Source of the DNA: Trinickia caryophylli
GTDB lineage: Bacteria; Pseudomonadota; Gammaproteobacteria; Burkholderiales; Burkholderiaceae
Length of the DNA: 64,000 nucleotides
Direction: 5' to 3'
Assembly: GCF_034424545.1 (NCBI RefSeq)
Contig: NZ_CP139970.1
Coordinates: 3,906,001-3,970,000, forward strand
A model generated the notes under the pieces. It was not told the origin of the DNA and searched no databases. It saw only the letters and a list, made by a program, of their open reading frames with translations. Position numbers and translations under genes: made by a program. Within the stretch, counting starts at the first letter, position 1. Every line of letters starts with the position of its first letter. Shown here one piece after another: positions 33,862 through 41,261 of this stretch.

Positions 33862-35385
33862 TTATTGGTAATAGCCGGGGCCGCGCACGTGCGCATGACT
33901 CGGGCTCGTCCAGTCCGCCGGCGCCATCGCGACGGCGCGGTCTCGGTTGTTGAGCAGGATCTCGCGCACATGTCGGTAACGATGCACACCGAGCTCGAGT
34001 GCCAACGCACACGCGGCTTCGAGTCGGTCCCGGCCGTAGCGCCGCGACAGCGAGAGCAGCCCCAGGCATGCCCGATAGCCGTGTTCGGGGTGGCGCTGTT
34101 CTTCCAACAATCGCGTCACAAGCACCGCCGTTGCCGAGCCGATCTGCTGCGCCCAGTGGATCAGACGCTGCGGCGTCCACTCCAGGTGTGCGCGGTGTGC
34201 CGCGGGCATATGTTCGACGACGGTCGTGTAGCCGCCCACGTGCTCGTTGCGTGCATGGCTCGCCACACGACGCCCGCGATGCAGGAGCTCAACGGCGCCG
34301 CCGGTGATGCGGGCTTCGAGCTTCAAGCCGACGAGCGCATGCGGCACGCTGTACCGATGCTTACCCACCTCGACGTGGTAATCGATGTGCACCGTCACCG
34401 TCTTGAAGCGTGCGAGTTCGTACGGCTGGGCCGGCAACGACAACAAGGCGGGCGCGTCGAGCTGGGCAAACGCACTGGCTCGGCATCCGGGCAGCTTCTG
34501 GAAGGGACGCTCGTTCAGATACGTCAGCAATGGGCTGATTGCGTCATCGACGGATTGCACCGAGCCGAACTCGTGATGACGCAAGCGCGCCATGATCCAG
34601 CGCTCGACCACTTGCACGGCTGACTCGACCTTAGCCTTGTCCTGCGGTCGATAGGTTCTCGCTGGCAGGAAGGACGTGCCGTAATGCCGCGCGAAATCGA
34701 GCACGGTGTCGCCAGCGCGAGGCTCGTAACGATCGGGGTCAGCGATCATGGCGCGTGGGTTGTCGGGCACGATCAGTTGCGGCACGCCGCCGTAGAACGT
34801 CAGTGCTCGCGCAATGCCGCCAAGCCAGTCCTCCATCGTCTCGGCAGGCGTGGCGCACGCGAACGTATAGCTCGAGGCGCCCATCGCAGCGACGAACACG
34901 TGCGCGCGTCGCCCCGTCGTCAACGGCAGCGTGGGTCCGGCGAAGTCGACGAACAGCTTCTCGCCGGCGCGGTGGATCTGGCGCATCGAGCGCTTCAGGC
35001 GCTTGGCGAAGCTCTTGTAGTGCTCGCAGAACTGCGTGTAACGATAGGTCTGCCGGTCGGCGAACTCGGCTTGGTACTCCTCCCAGAGCAGCGTGAGCGT
35101 CATGCCCTTGCGGCGCAGTTCCTGGTGGATGCGCCCGTAGTCGGGCTGGGCGTAGGCCGCAGGCCCCGTGGGCTTGCCCATCAAACGCCGCTCGAGCTCG
35201 CCCTCATCCATATCGCAGGCGCTCGCCCAGTCGAGCTCGGCTGCCTTGGCAAGGCCAACGTACTTCGTGACGACGCCCTTGGAAATGCCCAACGACGCGG
35301 CGATTCGATCATGCGAGAAACCGCCGTCGAACTTCAGTCGTAAAACGTCCTTGATCATGCGCGTGTTCATCCGGTGCGCGGGCAT
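33862..35385 (-). CDS. istA: IS21 transposase IstA
   Basis: A 507-residue transposase with an N-terminal HTH (IKDVLRLKFDGGFSHDRIAA) and a DDE integrase core: Asp in LFVDFAGPT, Asp in VPDNPRA and Glu in DKAKVESAVQ. The C-terminal part is the beta-rich Mu-type domain. The ATG at 35385 follows GGAGAG; a TTG at 35400 is weaker. The frame is intact, so the element may be active. Confidence 0.95.
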   Translation of the reverse strand: MPAHRMNTRMIKDVLRLKFDGGFSHDRIAASLGISKGVVTKYVGLAKAAELDWASACDMDEGELERRLMGKPTGPAAYAQPDYGRIHQELRRKGMTLTLLWEEYQAEFADRQTYRYTQFCEHYKSFAKRLKRSMRQIHRAGEKLFVDFAGPTLPLTTGRRAHVFVAAMGASSYTFACATPAETMEDWLGGIARALTFYGGVPQLIVPDNPRAMIADPDRYEPRAGDTVLDFARHYGTSFLPARTYRPQDKAKVESAVQVVERWIMARLRHHEFGSVQSVDDAISPLLTYLNERPFQKLPGCRASAFAQLDAPALLSLPAQPYELARFKTVTVHIDYHVEVGKHRYSVPHALVGLKLEARITGGAVELLHRGRRVASHARNEHVGGYTTVVEHMPAAHRAHLEWTPQRLIHWAQQIGSATAVLVTRLLEEQRHPEHGYRACLGLLSLSRRYGRDRLEAACALALELGVHRYRHVREILLNNRDRAVAMAPADWTSPSHAHVRGPGYYQ

Positions 35386-35558
35386 CGTCTCTCCGGCCAA
35401 AGCCGTCGAGCATAGCCCGCGTGGTTGGGGTCACGCGCAACGCCAAACCTGCATGTCGGTCCGACCGGTCACGTTGCCGAAATCCTCGGTCACGTTCCCG
35501 AAATCGCCGGTCACGATGCCGAAACGCTCGGTCACGTTGGACCGAAATACGCACAAAA

Positions 35559-35635
35559 CCGCGTCTAGCCGAAAAACCCTGCTGCCCGAACCGCGTCTAC
35601 GCGGTGACGGGCTGCAAAGCCAAGCCGCGTCTAGG
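35559..35635. repeat. Three CCGCGTCTAGG-type repeats before cassette 4
   Basis: Repeats at 35559-35569 (CCGCGTCTAGC), 35591-35601 (CCGCGTCTACG) and 35625-35635 (CCGCGTCTAGG), with the same 32/34-bp spacing as at 20464-20540. The first repeat begins inside the IS21 target duplication. Confidence 0.7.
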
Positions 35636-36558
35636 TTTGCGGGCCGTTACGGTCAGAGGTTGCCTCGGGTGTTGGATATGGGGCGATTGGCGCAGCGGCC
35701 TCGGCCGCACTGTCGCCGGACTTCATCAAGGCAATCGATCCGACGGGGGCACAACTGAGTTCGGGGCAGCAAGCGGCGTTGGCCGGCTTTGCGACGCTGC
35801 TGGGAGGAGTAACCGCAGGGCTCGCAGGGCAGAACGCGCAGGCCGGTGCTCTGGCGGCCCAGAATGAGGCGCTGAACAACTCGGGGGATCATCCGGCGGA
35901 TGCGGCGAAAAAAGGTGGGGTACTGAGCGCGTTTGGCAATTTGCTGAGCGCGATCGGCGACCAGTTAGCAAGCGCGGGGCGCGGCGCGGTGAACATGGGT
36001 ACCGAGTTCATCGGGTTGATGCAGTCTGGTGCGCAGCAGAAGATGTCCGAGTCACCTTCTTCTTTGGTTGCTCAAGGCATCGCGAACGGGGTGAACGCTG
36101 TTGCGGGTACAGGAGGCGGCCGGCCTCCTACTGCTGGTCCAGATGCTGTGACGGTGGTTTCTGGCACCGGACAGGCAACGTCTGCGACAACTCTCGGTAC
36201 GCCACCGAATGCGTTATTGTCGAGCAGCAACAACGATAGTGGTTCCGGCAAGTCAGACAGTCAGGGCGTTGAGGGCAACGCTACAGCCCCCTCATCTACG
36301 TACGACACGTCGATTACTTCGGCCGGGAGCCTGTATCCCAATGTACGGACGGACGTGACTGCGAGTCAGTTTCAAGCGAACCTGATCGCTAATGGCTACA
36401 GCGTGACTAACCAAGGCACGAGCACGAACGGTGGATTTACAGTGTTAAGTAATGGGACATCAACCTACACGATATATACTCGGAGTAGCACGGGTGCGGC
36501 AGGCGTTCAATACTTTGGGCCGGGTGGACCTGTAAAGTTCTCCCTCGGAGGACACTGA
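35635..36558 (+). CDS. Orphan CdiA C-terminal toxin cassette 4
   Basis: The open frame starts right after an in-frame TAG (35632-35634). There is no ATG before 35779, which lies inside the conserved pre-toxin part (VASGVGYGAIGAAASAALSP; AQNEALNN). A linker follows, then a short C-terminal domain of about 70 residues (VRTDVTASQFQANLIANGYS; YTIYTRSSTGAAG; PVKFSLGGH) different from the other three toxins. The immunity gene starts 3 bases after the stop. Without signal and TPS domain it is silent unless transferred onto cdiA. Toxin activity is unknown. Confidence 0.8.
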   Translation, partial: VCGPLRSEVASGVGYGAIGAAASAALSPDFIKAIDPTGAQLSSGQQAALAGFATLLGGVTAGLAGQNAQAGALAAQNEALNNSGDHPADAAKKGGVLSAFGNLLSAIGDQLASAGRGAVNMGTEFIGLMQSGAQQKMSESPSSLVAQGIANGVNAVAGTGGGRPPTAGPDAVTVVSGTGQATSATTLGTPPNALLSSSNNDSGSGKSDSQGVEGNATAPSSTYDTSITSAGSLYPNVRTDVTASQFQANLIANGYSVTNQGTSTNGGFTVLSNGTSTYTIYTRSSTGAAGVQYFGPGGPVKFSLGGH

Positions 36559-36561
36559 TAA

Positions 36562-37161
36562 ATGAACACGAAGTTGATAGCTGGAGAGGAAGGTGCTCGG
36601 CGAAAAGCGTTAGACGTTGCTATCGGGGCATTGAACTGTGACCGGCGATTGCCGGAAAACGTATTCGCTGGCGCATGGAGGACGTTCCTTTTTTGCGAAT
36701 CGGACCGCATCTTCGATCTAGGATTCGTGAGTGTCGTGATCCGATTGTTGGAGCGCGAGAATTCGCACGTCGCCTGTCTTATTAACCTCGACGAGACGGA
36801 TGTCACGAGGCTTGAGGAGGGCGCTGCAACTATCTTTGTAGACAGCAGCGTTACTGGCATACGGTACATGGGCGCCCTGGAAGACAGGGGGGCTGCCGGC
36901 GGTTGGCTTTACACAGTCAACCGATATATCTGTTCGTCTGATATCGGGGAATGGTGCATCTATTGCGAGAAGGATAATGACATCGCTGTTGTGGGTTTGC
37001 GCGATGTTGGTGGTGTTCGAGGATTTGAACAACCTTTAAAGAAGTTAGGGGCCAAACCGATCGAAGAATTGATCGACGGCGGGGCGTCTCCGTTGTTTCC
37101 ATTCGACCACTTGATTCCTTCTTGGCGCGAGGGGCTACTCAAGAACTATGGTGATCGCTAG
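36562..37161 (+). CDS. Immunity protein of orphan cassette 4
   Basis: A 199-residue protein (starting MNTKLIAGEEGARRKALDVA) of mixed alpha/beta character, larger than usual for CdiI. It contains WRTFLFCESDRIFDLGFVSV and WCIYCEKDNDIAVVGLRD. Base composition is lower in GC than the neighbours, as is common for immunity genes. It is followed by a symE gene in convergent orientation, as behind the main cdiI. Confidence 0.75.
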   Translation: MNTKLIAGEEGARRKALDVAIGALNCDRRLPENVFAGAWRTFLFCESDRIFDLGFVSVVIRLLERENSHVACLINLDETDVTRLEEGAATIFVDSSVTGIRYMGALEDRGAAGGWLYTVNRYICSSDIGEWCIYCEKDNDIAVVGLRDVGGVRGFEQPLKKLGAKPIEELIDGGASPLFPFDHLIPSWREGLLKNYGDR

Positions 37162-37203
37162 CAGGAACCCAGTGCGGGCCGGGTTCGCTGCCTATGGGAG
37201 TAG

Positions 37204-37428
37204 TCAAACGGGCGTAATGACCAGCCGCTCGTGTTGGACTTCGACCTTGAGGCGTTGGCGCGGTTTGAATCCGGCGTGCTCGAGCCAACGGCCGGAGAGC
37301 TTGAGCCAGGGCACGAGGGGCGGGTTGGTACGCCGGCGAGGTGAGTAGGGTTGCCAGCGGCGGGATTCCTGAATCGTGACGGTGCGCGTGGAACGCGTGT
37401 CAAATGCTTTAAGATCGGCGTCAGCCAT
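37204..37428 (-). CDS. symE: SymE-family toxin, diverged copy
   Basis: A 74-residue SymE protein, nearly the same as that at 13488 (differences such as DTRSTRTV for HAPSTRSV, and KVEVQ for KIEVQ). The start at 37428 gives the same length; a longer in-frame start at 37485 covers conserved non-coding flank. The core PWLKLSGRWLEHAGFKPRQR is intact. Confidence 0.85.
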   Translation of the reverse strand: MADADLKAFDTRSTRTVTIQESRRWQPYSPRRRTNPPLVPWLKLSGRWLEHAGFKPRQRLKVEVQHERLVITPV

Positions 37429-37621
37429 GATCGACTCCTGGTGCGAGTTGATGGTGGTCAGCGGGTCGTATGGGTTGGCGCCCATGCGGCCCGCGCTGCG
37501 TTTACGGCGATGGAAGGGGTAGCCGTTCTCCTGTTAGTGGTGATGTTAAGTCTTTGATTGTATTAAGAATCAGTAGTCCTGAACATTGGCCGATCGGCCT
37601 AGGACGCTGAGTAAAGCAGTG

Positions 37622-37776
37622 CGGGCCCTGCGGCCCGATACCGTGACGAATGAAGAAATGCCGGTCCGGAGCGGCCCGGAAATCCTGGCCGTGGGCCAGG
37701 ATTGGTCACGAAGGGTTTGTGCGGGCCAGTAGGCCCGATGAGGTGACGAAGAGAGTTCGTGCGGCCCGCTGGGCCG
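37622..37776. repeat. Array of short GC hairpins
   Basis: Four small hairpins: CGGGCC-ctgc-GGCCCG (37622-37637), AATCCTGGCC-gtg-GGCCAGGATT (37681-37703), CGGGCC-agta-GGCCCG (37722-37737, exactly 100 bp after the first) and CGGCCC-gct-GGGCCG (37762-37776). Each is followed within a few bases by GTGACGAA or GTCACGAAG. The 37429-37912 stretch has no gene. Confidence 0.65.
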
Positions 37777-37857
37777 AGGGTCACGAAGGGCCGGGGGTAA
37801 ATCGCCTGCCGGCTGCCGCCGTCCCTGTCGGGCCGTCGTCATCCGTCAGCCGATTGA

Positions 37858-37916
37858 ACATAACGCGGGCCATTATCAACGGCCGGTGCCCGGCCGTTGA
37901 TAACGCAGCGTTATGT
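37858..37916. repeat. Structured left end of the fourth element copy (attC-like?)
   Basis: Outer arms ACATAACGC (37858-37866) and GCGTTATGT (37908-37916) enclose 14-bp inner arms (37873-37886 and 37890-37903) with a 3-base loop. The flanks match those of the hairpin at 14002. The inner sequence differs but pairing is kept, including an A:T to C:G change in the outer stem. Confidence 0.8.
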
Positions 37917-38037
37917 CTTGCGCCCCCGGCCCTGATGTATGGCGCGCTGGCGCGCAAAGAAGAAGTCAGAGGCCGCGTCGCGGCCGAATAACGAGATGCG
38001 CCCCGCCCACCCCACCGTCCGCCCCCAAAAGGGGCTC

Positions 38038-39022
38038 GCGGCATACGCTCAAGCATTGGGAGCTGTATCTGCGGTGCTTCGTGAGCTGGTGCGACGAGCG
38101 AGGCTTGACGCGGCCGGAGGATATAGCGCGGCCGACCCTTGAGCGCTATCAGCGGCACCTGTTTCTGAAGCGCGAGAAGAACGGCGCGCCGCTGTCGGCG
38201 ACGACACAGGCTTCGCGCGTGACGCCGATCAGAAAGCGGTTTCGGCGGCTCACACGTAATAACCGGGTCTTGTACAACCCGGCGGCCGACCTGGACCTGC
38301 CGAAGGTGGAAGAGCGTTTGCCGAAGCACGTGCTGACGATCGAGGAGGTCGAGCGGGTGCTGAACCTGCCCGACACGACGACGGCGCTAGGGGTGCGCGA
38401 TCGAGCGATGCTGGAGACGCTGTACAGCACGGGGATCCGGCGGATGGAGATCATCGGGTTGCTGCAGCGCGACGTCGACTGCGATCGCGGCACGCTGATG
38501 ATCCGGCAGGGCAAGGGCAAGAAAAATCGGATGATTCCGATCGACGATCGGGCGCTGGCGCGGGTGGCCCGATATCGCGACGAGGTGCGGCCGGAGTTGG
38601 CAATCGCCGGCGACGACAGCACGCTGTTCCTGACGGTAACGGGGCAAGCGTTCTCGGATAACCGGATGACGCAGATGGTGCGCAATTGCGTGCGAGCGGC
38701 GGGGCAGGGCAACATCGGGAGCTGCCACCTGTTTCGGCACGCGATGGCGACACAGATGTTGGAGAATCGGGCGGACGTGCGGTTCATCCAGGCGATGCTG
38801 GGGCACGCGGACATCAAGACGACGCAGGTCTACACGCGGGTGAGCATTCGGGCGCTGAAGGATACCCATTCGGCTACGCATCCGGCGCGGCTTACGCGTG
38901 CGACACTGAGGCCGGAGGATGAGCCGCCGCCGACGGTGGCCGACTTACTGGAAGCACTGGACGCCGAGGCGCAAGTCGAGGGCGAAACGGAGGAATGGGG
39001 TGAATTTACGGGAGTGGTTAAA
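38038..39022 (+). pseudogene. Tyrosine recombinase, N-terminally truncated
   Basis: Sequence jumps from the left-end region (CCCCAAAAGGGGCTC) straight into the recombinase at about residue 39 (SRHTLKHWELYLR); primase, XRE gene and the first 38 codons are lost. The rest is near-identical to the intact gene and keeps the catalytic Arg, Lys, HLFRH, LGHAD and Tyr. An upstream in-frame ATG at 37913 could give a protein with a foreign N-terminus. There is no stop before the DUF29 gene, so the open frame continues to 39490 as one 525-codon fusion. Confidence 0.8.
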
Positions 39023-39058
39023 ATGGCGCCATGCGTGACTGAGTTTAGGGGCCGAAAA

Positions 39059-39490
39059 ATGGGAACGAGCTACGAGAAAGACGTGGTGGCATGGGCTAAC
39101 GAACAGGCTGCGTTGTTGCGTGCCGGCAAGTTCTCGGCGCTGGACATCGAGCACATCGCAGAGGAAATCGAGGACGTGGGTAAGAGCGAACGACGTGAAC
39201 TGGCAAGTCGTATGGCCGTGCTGCTGGCTCACTTGCTCAAATGGCAGTACCAGGCCGACCGTAAGGGGGCGAGTTGGCGTGCAACCATCCGCGAACAGCG
39301 CCGCGCCCTGGCGGAACACCTGCTCGAGACGCCGAGCTTGAAACGGTCGCTGACCGATGAGCACTGGATTCGCAAGACTTGGGCGGATGCCAAGTCCCAG
39401 GCCATCGCAGAAACCGATCTGGACGTGTTCCCCGATGCTTGCCCCTGGTCGATGGAGCAGGCGCTTGATGAAGGGTTCCTGCCCGACTGA
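39059..39490 (+). CDS. DUF29-family protein, in frame with the recombinase remnant
   Basis: A 143-residue DUF29-type protein (MGTSYEKDVVAWANEQAALL, then FSALDIEHIAEEIEDVGKSE and LLAHLLKWQYQADRKGASWR). The ATG at 39059 has AGGGG 7 bases before it and fits the usual family start; ATG 39023 is an alternative. DUF29 proteins are widespread, helical, of unknown function and often plasmid-borne or near mobile elements. The same frame is open upstream through the recombinase, so a fused product is also possible. Confidence 0.8.
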   Translation: MGTSYEKDVVAWANEQAALLRAGKFSALDIEHIAEEIEDVGKSERRELASRMAVLLAHLLKWQYQADRKGASWRATIREQRRALAEHLLETPSLKRSLTDEHWIRKTWADAKSQAIAETDLDVFPDACPWSMEQALDEGFLPD

Positions 39491-39585
39491 GTGGGACCGT
39501 AGGCGGCCGAGGGGCCGCCGTCGTAGTTTGATGCAGCCAGCCTTCGAGCTGGCTTTTTTACGGCCGTTGCGTGATGCGGCGAGCC

Positions 39586-39759
39586 GGCTTCAAGACGACG
39601 CAGGTCTACACGCGGGTGAGCATCCGGGCGCTGAAGGATATCCATTCTGCTACGCATCCGGCGCGGTTTACGCGTGCAACACTAAGGCCGGAGGATCAGC
39701 CGCCGGCGACAGTAGCTGACTTGTTTGCCATGCTTGACGATGAGGCGGACTCGGAATAA
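39586..39759 (+). pseudogene. C-terminal fragment of tyrosine recombinase
   Basis: Only the last about 57 codons are present (from KTTQVYTRVSIRALKDIHSA on). The catalytic Tyr is present but everything before it is missing. Together with the truncated copy at 38038 it shows that two recombinase ends now flank the DUF29 gene, probably from an insertion or recombination between element copies. Confidence 0.8.
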
Positions 39760-39778
39760 TGAAAGCGGGTGTAATGCA

Positions 39779-39792
39779 CTATACGTGTATAG
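39779..39792. promoter_or_regulatory. Operator of the diverged RHH/RelE operon
   Basis: CTATAC-GT-GTATAG is a perfect 6-bp inverted repeat with a 2-bp centre, 20 bases before the antitoxin start. It has the same layout as the site at 19783-19800. Confidence 0.55.
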
Positions 39793-39812
39793 CAAACTTG
39801 CCGGAGGCTGCC

Positions 39813-40037
39813 ATGCTAGCCATTCGTTTACCCGAAGAACTTGAATCCCGCTTGGAGGCGCTGGCCAAGCGCACGGGGCGCACCAAGACGTTCTATGCGC
39901 GCGAGGCCATCGAGCAGCACCTGGCGGACTTGGAAGATCTGTACCTGGCCGAGCGTGTGGCGAAGCGCATCCGATCGGGTAAGGAGCAGACCTCGTCGCT
40001 AGAGGAGGTGGAGGCGCGGCTTGGCTTGGCGGATTGA
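39813..40037 (+). CDS. RHH antitoxin, diverged
   Basis: A 74-residue relative of the antitoxin at 19823 ([47 protein letters not shown]). The ATG at 39813 with GGAGG upstream is chosen over a far upstream in-frame start. It overlaps its toxin gene by 17 bp. Confidence 0.85.
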   Translation: MLAIRLPEELESRLEALAKRTGRTKTFYAREAIEQHLADLEDLYLAERVAKRIRSGKEQTSSLEEVEARLGLAD

Positions 40038-40322
40038 GATCTCGAAGACCGCGGAAAAGCAGCTTGAGAAGATGGACCGCGAGGTTGCCCGGCGCATCGC
40101 GACATTCCTTCGGCGCCTGAAGGTGCAAGACGATCCGGGTGCAACTGGGGCAGCCCTCAAAGGCAGTGAACTAGGTGAATTCTGGAAGTACCGGGTTGGC
40201 GACTGGCGACTGGCGACTGGCGACTGGCGACTGGCGACTGGCGGCTGATCTGGGAGATTCACGACAAGCGCATCACAATCGAGGTGGTGCGCTTGGGCAA
40301 TCGGCGCGAAGTGTATCGCTGA
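40021..40322 (+). pseudogene. RelE/ParE toxin interrupted by a 7-bp repeat tract (possibly phase-variable)
   Basis: The reading frame ([34 protein letters not shown]) enters six copies of GACTGGC and stops at 40248. The proper end (LIWEIHDKRITIEVVRLGNRREVYR, written here in part) is read in another frame to 40322. Removing five repeat units gives an 88-residue toxin colinear with that at 20034. With 1, 4 or 7 units the frame is open; with 6 it is closed. Confidence 0.85.
40201..40242 (+). repeat. Tandem repeat GACTGGC x6 inside a toxin gene
   Basis: Six perfect 7-bp units follow one another, flanked by GGTTGGC and GGCTGATC. A unit length not divisible by three makes unit number decide the frame. 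Confidence 0.95.
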
Positions 40323-40382
40323 CGAGGGGAGCAGCATGCCCTTCCCAACATAATCGACATCGCGCGGCTTCTCAGCTGCCCG

Positions 40383-41183
40383 TCAAAACAAGCCGCGACG
40401 CCGGCGAGGCGCCATCTCGTCGATCGCGTCCCGCGCTCGCTGCCGATCGGCCGTCATGATCATGGGAACGATGTTGCCCTTCATAAAACGAGCGAGTTCA
40501 CGTCGTTGTCCTTCGGGCAGGTGAGCGACGACCGAAAGCACCTGTATCAGCGGCTCTGCGCGATTGCGCGTGTTCCAGTCTTCGCCGGTATCGTAAGCCT
40601 GCGCCAACGCATGGTTGACCAGTTCGGAAGCGAGATCGGGGAATCGGGGGTGATGGCGCATTTCCGCAATCTCCTCGCATAGCGACGCAAAACCGGCGCG
40701 AGAACCTTCGACTGCACGTCCGTCACCATCGTCGTCCCGAAGGTGATAACCGCTGACTGCGGTGGAGAGCAGATCGACGCGCTGCTCATCCGACAACGAA
40801 CGGACGCGGCGAAACGATCGCAATGCGCCGCTGGGCTGGCTTCCGGGTGCCAGTACTTCCCTCTGGACGTCTGCCGTAATTTCCGCTCGCGCGCGCTGCC
40901 GTGCCTCGGGCAGATATTGGCGCATTTCGGGGTTTGCCACGGAAAGGTGGGCAAGCGAGACGGCATCCAGATAGCCGGTCAGCGGCGCTGCTGCCTCAAA
41001 CGGGAAGCGGGCCTCTTCCCGCGATGCGCAGCGCGGCGAAAGTGGCTGCAACACCGCCGATCGCGCGCGTGACGTTGCGTTGCCGCCTTGCCGGTTCGCC
41101 GTATCTATACCCTGTTCATGCCCGTGCTGAGAAACCTCGTCGCCTGAAACGCTGTGGCGGTTCGTCGATATGCAGATGCCCAT
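40383..41183 (-). CDS. Putative secreted effector with MGICIS N-terminus and F-box-like segment
   Basis: A 266-residue protein. The chosen start (ATG at 41183, AGGGG 7 bases upstream) gives MGICISTNRHSVSGDEVSQH, a polar Ser/Gln/Asn-rich N-terminus as in type III effectors. Gly2, Cys4 and Ser6 resemble the N-myristoylation/palmitoylation signals of plant-pathogen effectors such as AvrRpm1. Residues about 65-95 (PFEAAAPLTGYLDAVSLAHL, then SVANPEMR) look F-box-like. The rest is helical with conserved-looking DDDGDG. There are no homologues I can name. A TTCG-N16-TTCG box lies upstream. The effector role is inference. Confidence 0.6.
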   Translation of the reverse strand: MGICISTNRHSVSGDEVSQHGHEQGIDTANRQGGNATSRARSAVLQPLSPRCASREEARFPFEAAAPLTGYLDAVSLAHLSVANPEMRQYLPEARQRARAEITADVQREVLAPGSQPSGALRSFRRVRSLSDEQRVDLLSTAVSGYHLRDDDGDGRAVEGSRAGFASLCEEIAEMRHHPRFPDLASELVNHALAQAYDTGEDWNTRNRAEPLIQVLSVVAHLPEGQRRELARFMKGNIVPMIMTADRQRARDAIDEMAPRRRRGLF

Positions 41184-41261
41184 TTTCTGCCCCTGTCGTC
41201 GGTCGGCGCAAACGAAAGGTATCAGTGTGGCAAATGTAAGCCTTCGCTTTGCGCCCACAGA

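Larger units (their letters stand above)
32989..35553. mobile_element. Complete IS21-family element
   Basis: The 2565-bp element has 12-bp terminal repeats, TGCGTATTTCGG at 32989 and CCGAAATACGCA ending at 35553. Several internal AACGTGACC-type repeats lie near both ends, as is typical of IS21. CAAAAC is duplicated on both sides (32983-32988 and 35554-35559). The target is the GGCCGCAAAACCGCGTC segment of the element right end, seen uninterrupted near 20455-20470. It carries istA and istB on the minus strand. Confidence 0.92.

Noticed and set aside
33080-34180. Longer start for IstB at 34180
   Set aside because: The added N-terminus would be an Arg/Ala/Cys-rich sequence overlapping istA; the normal IstB start is the ATG at 33847.
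37613-37790. Hairpin array considered as a CRISPR
   Set aside because: Units are not of constant length or sequence and no cas gene is in the window.
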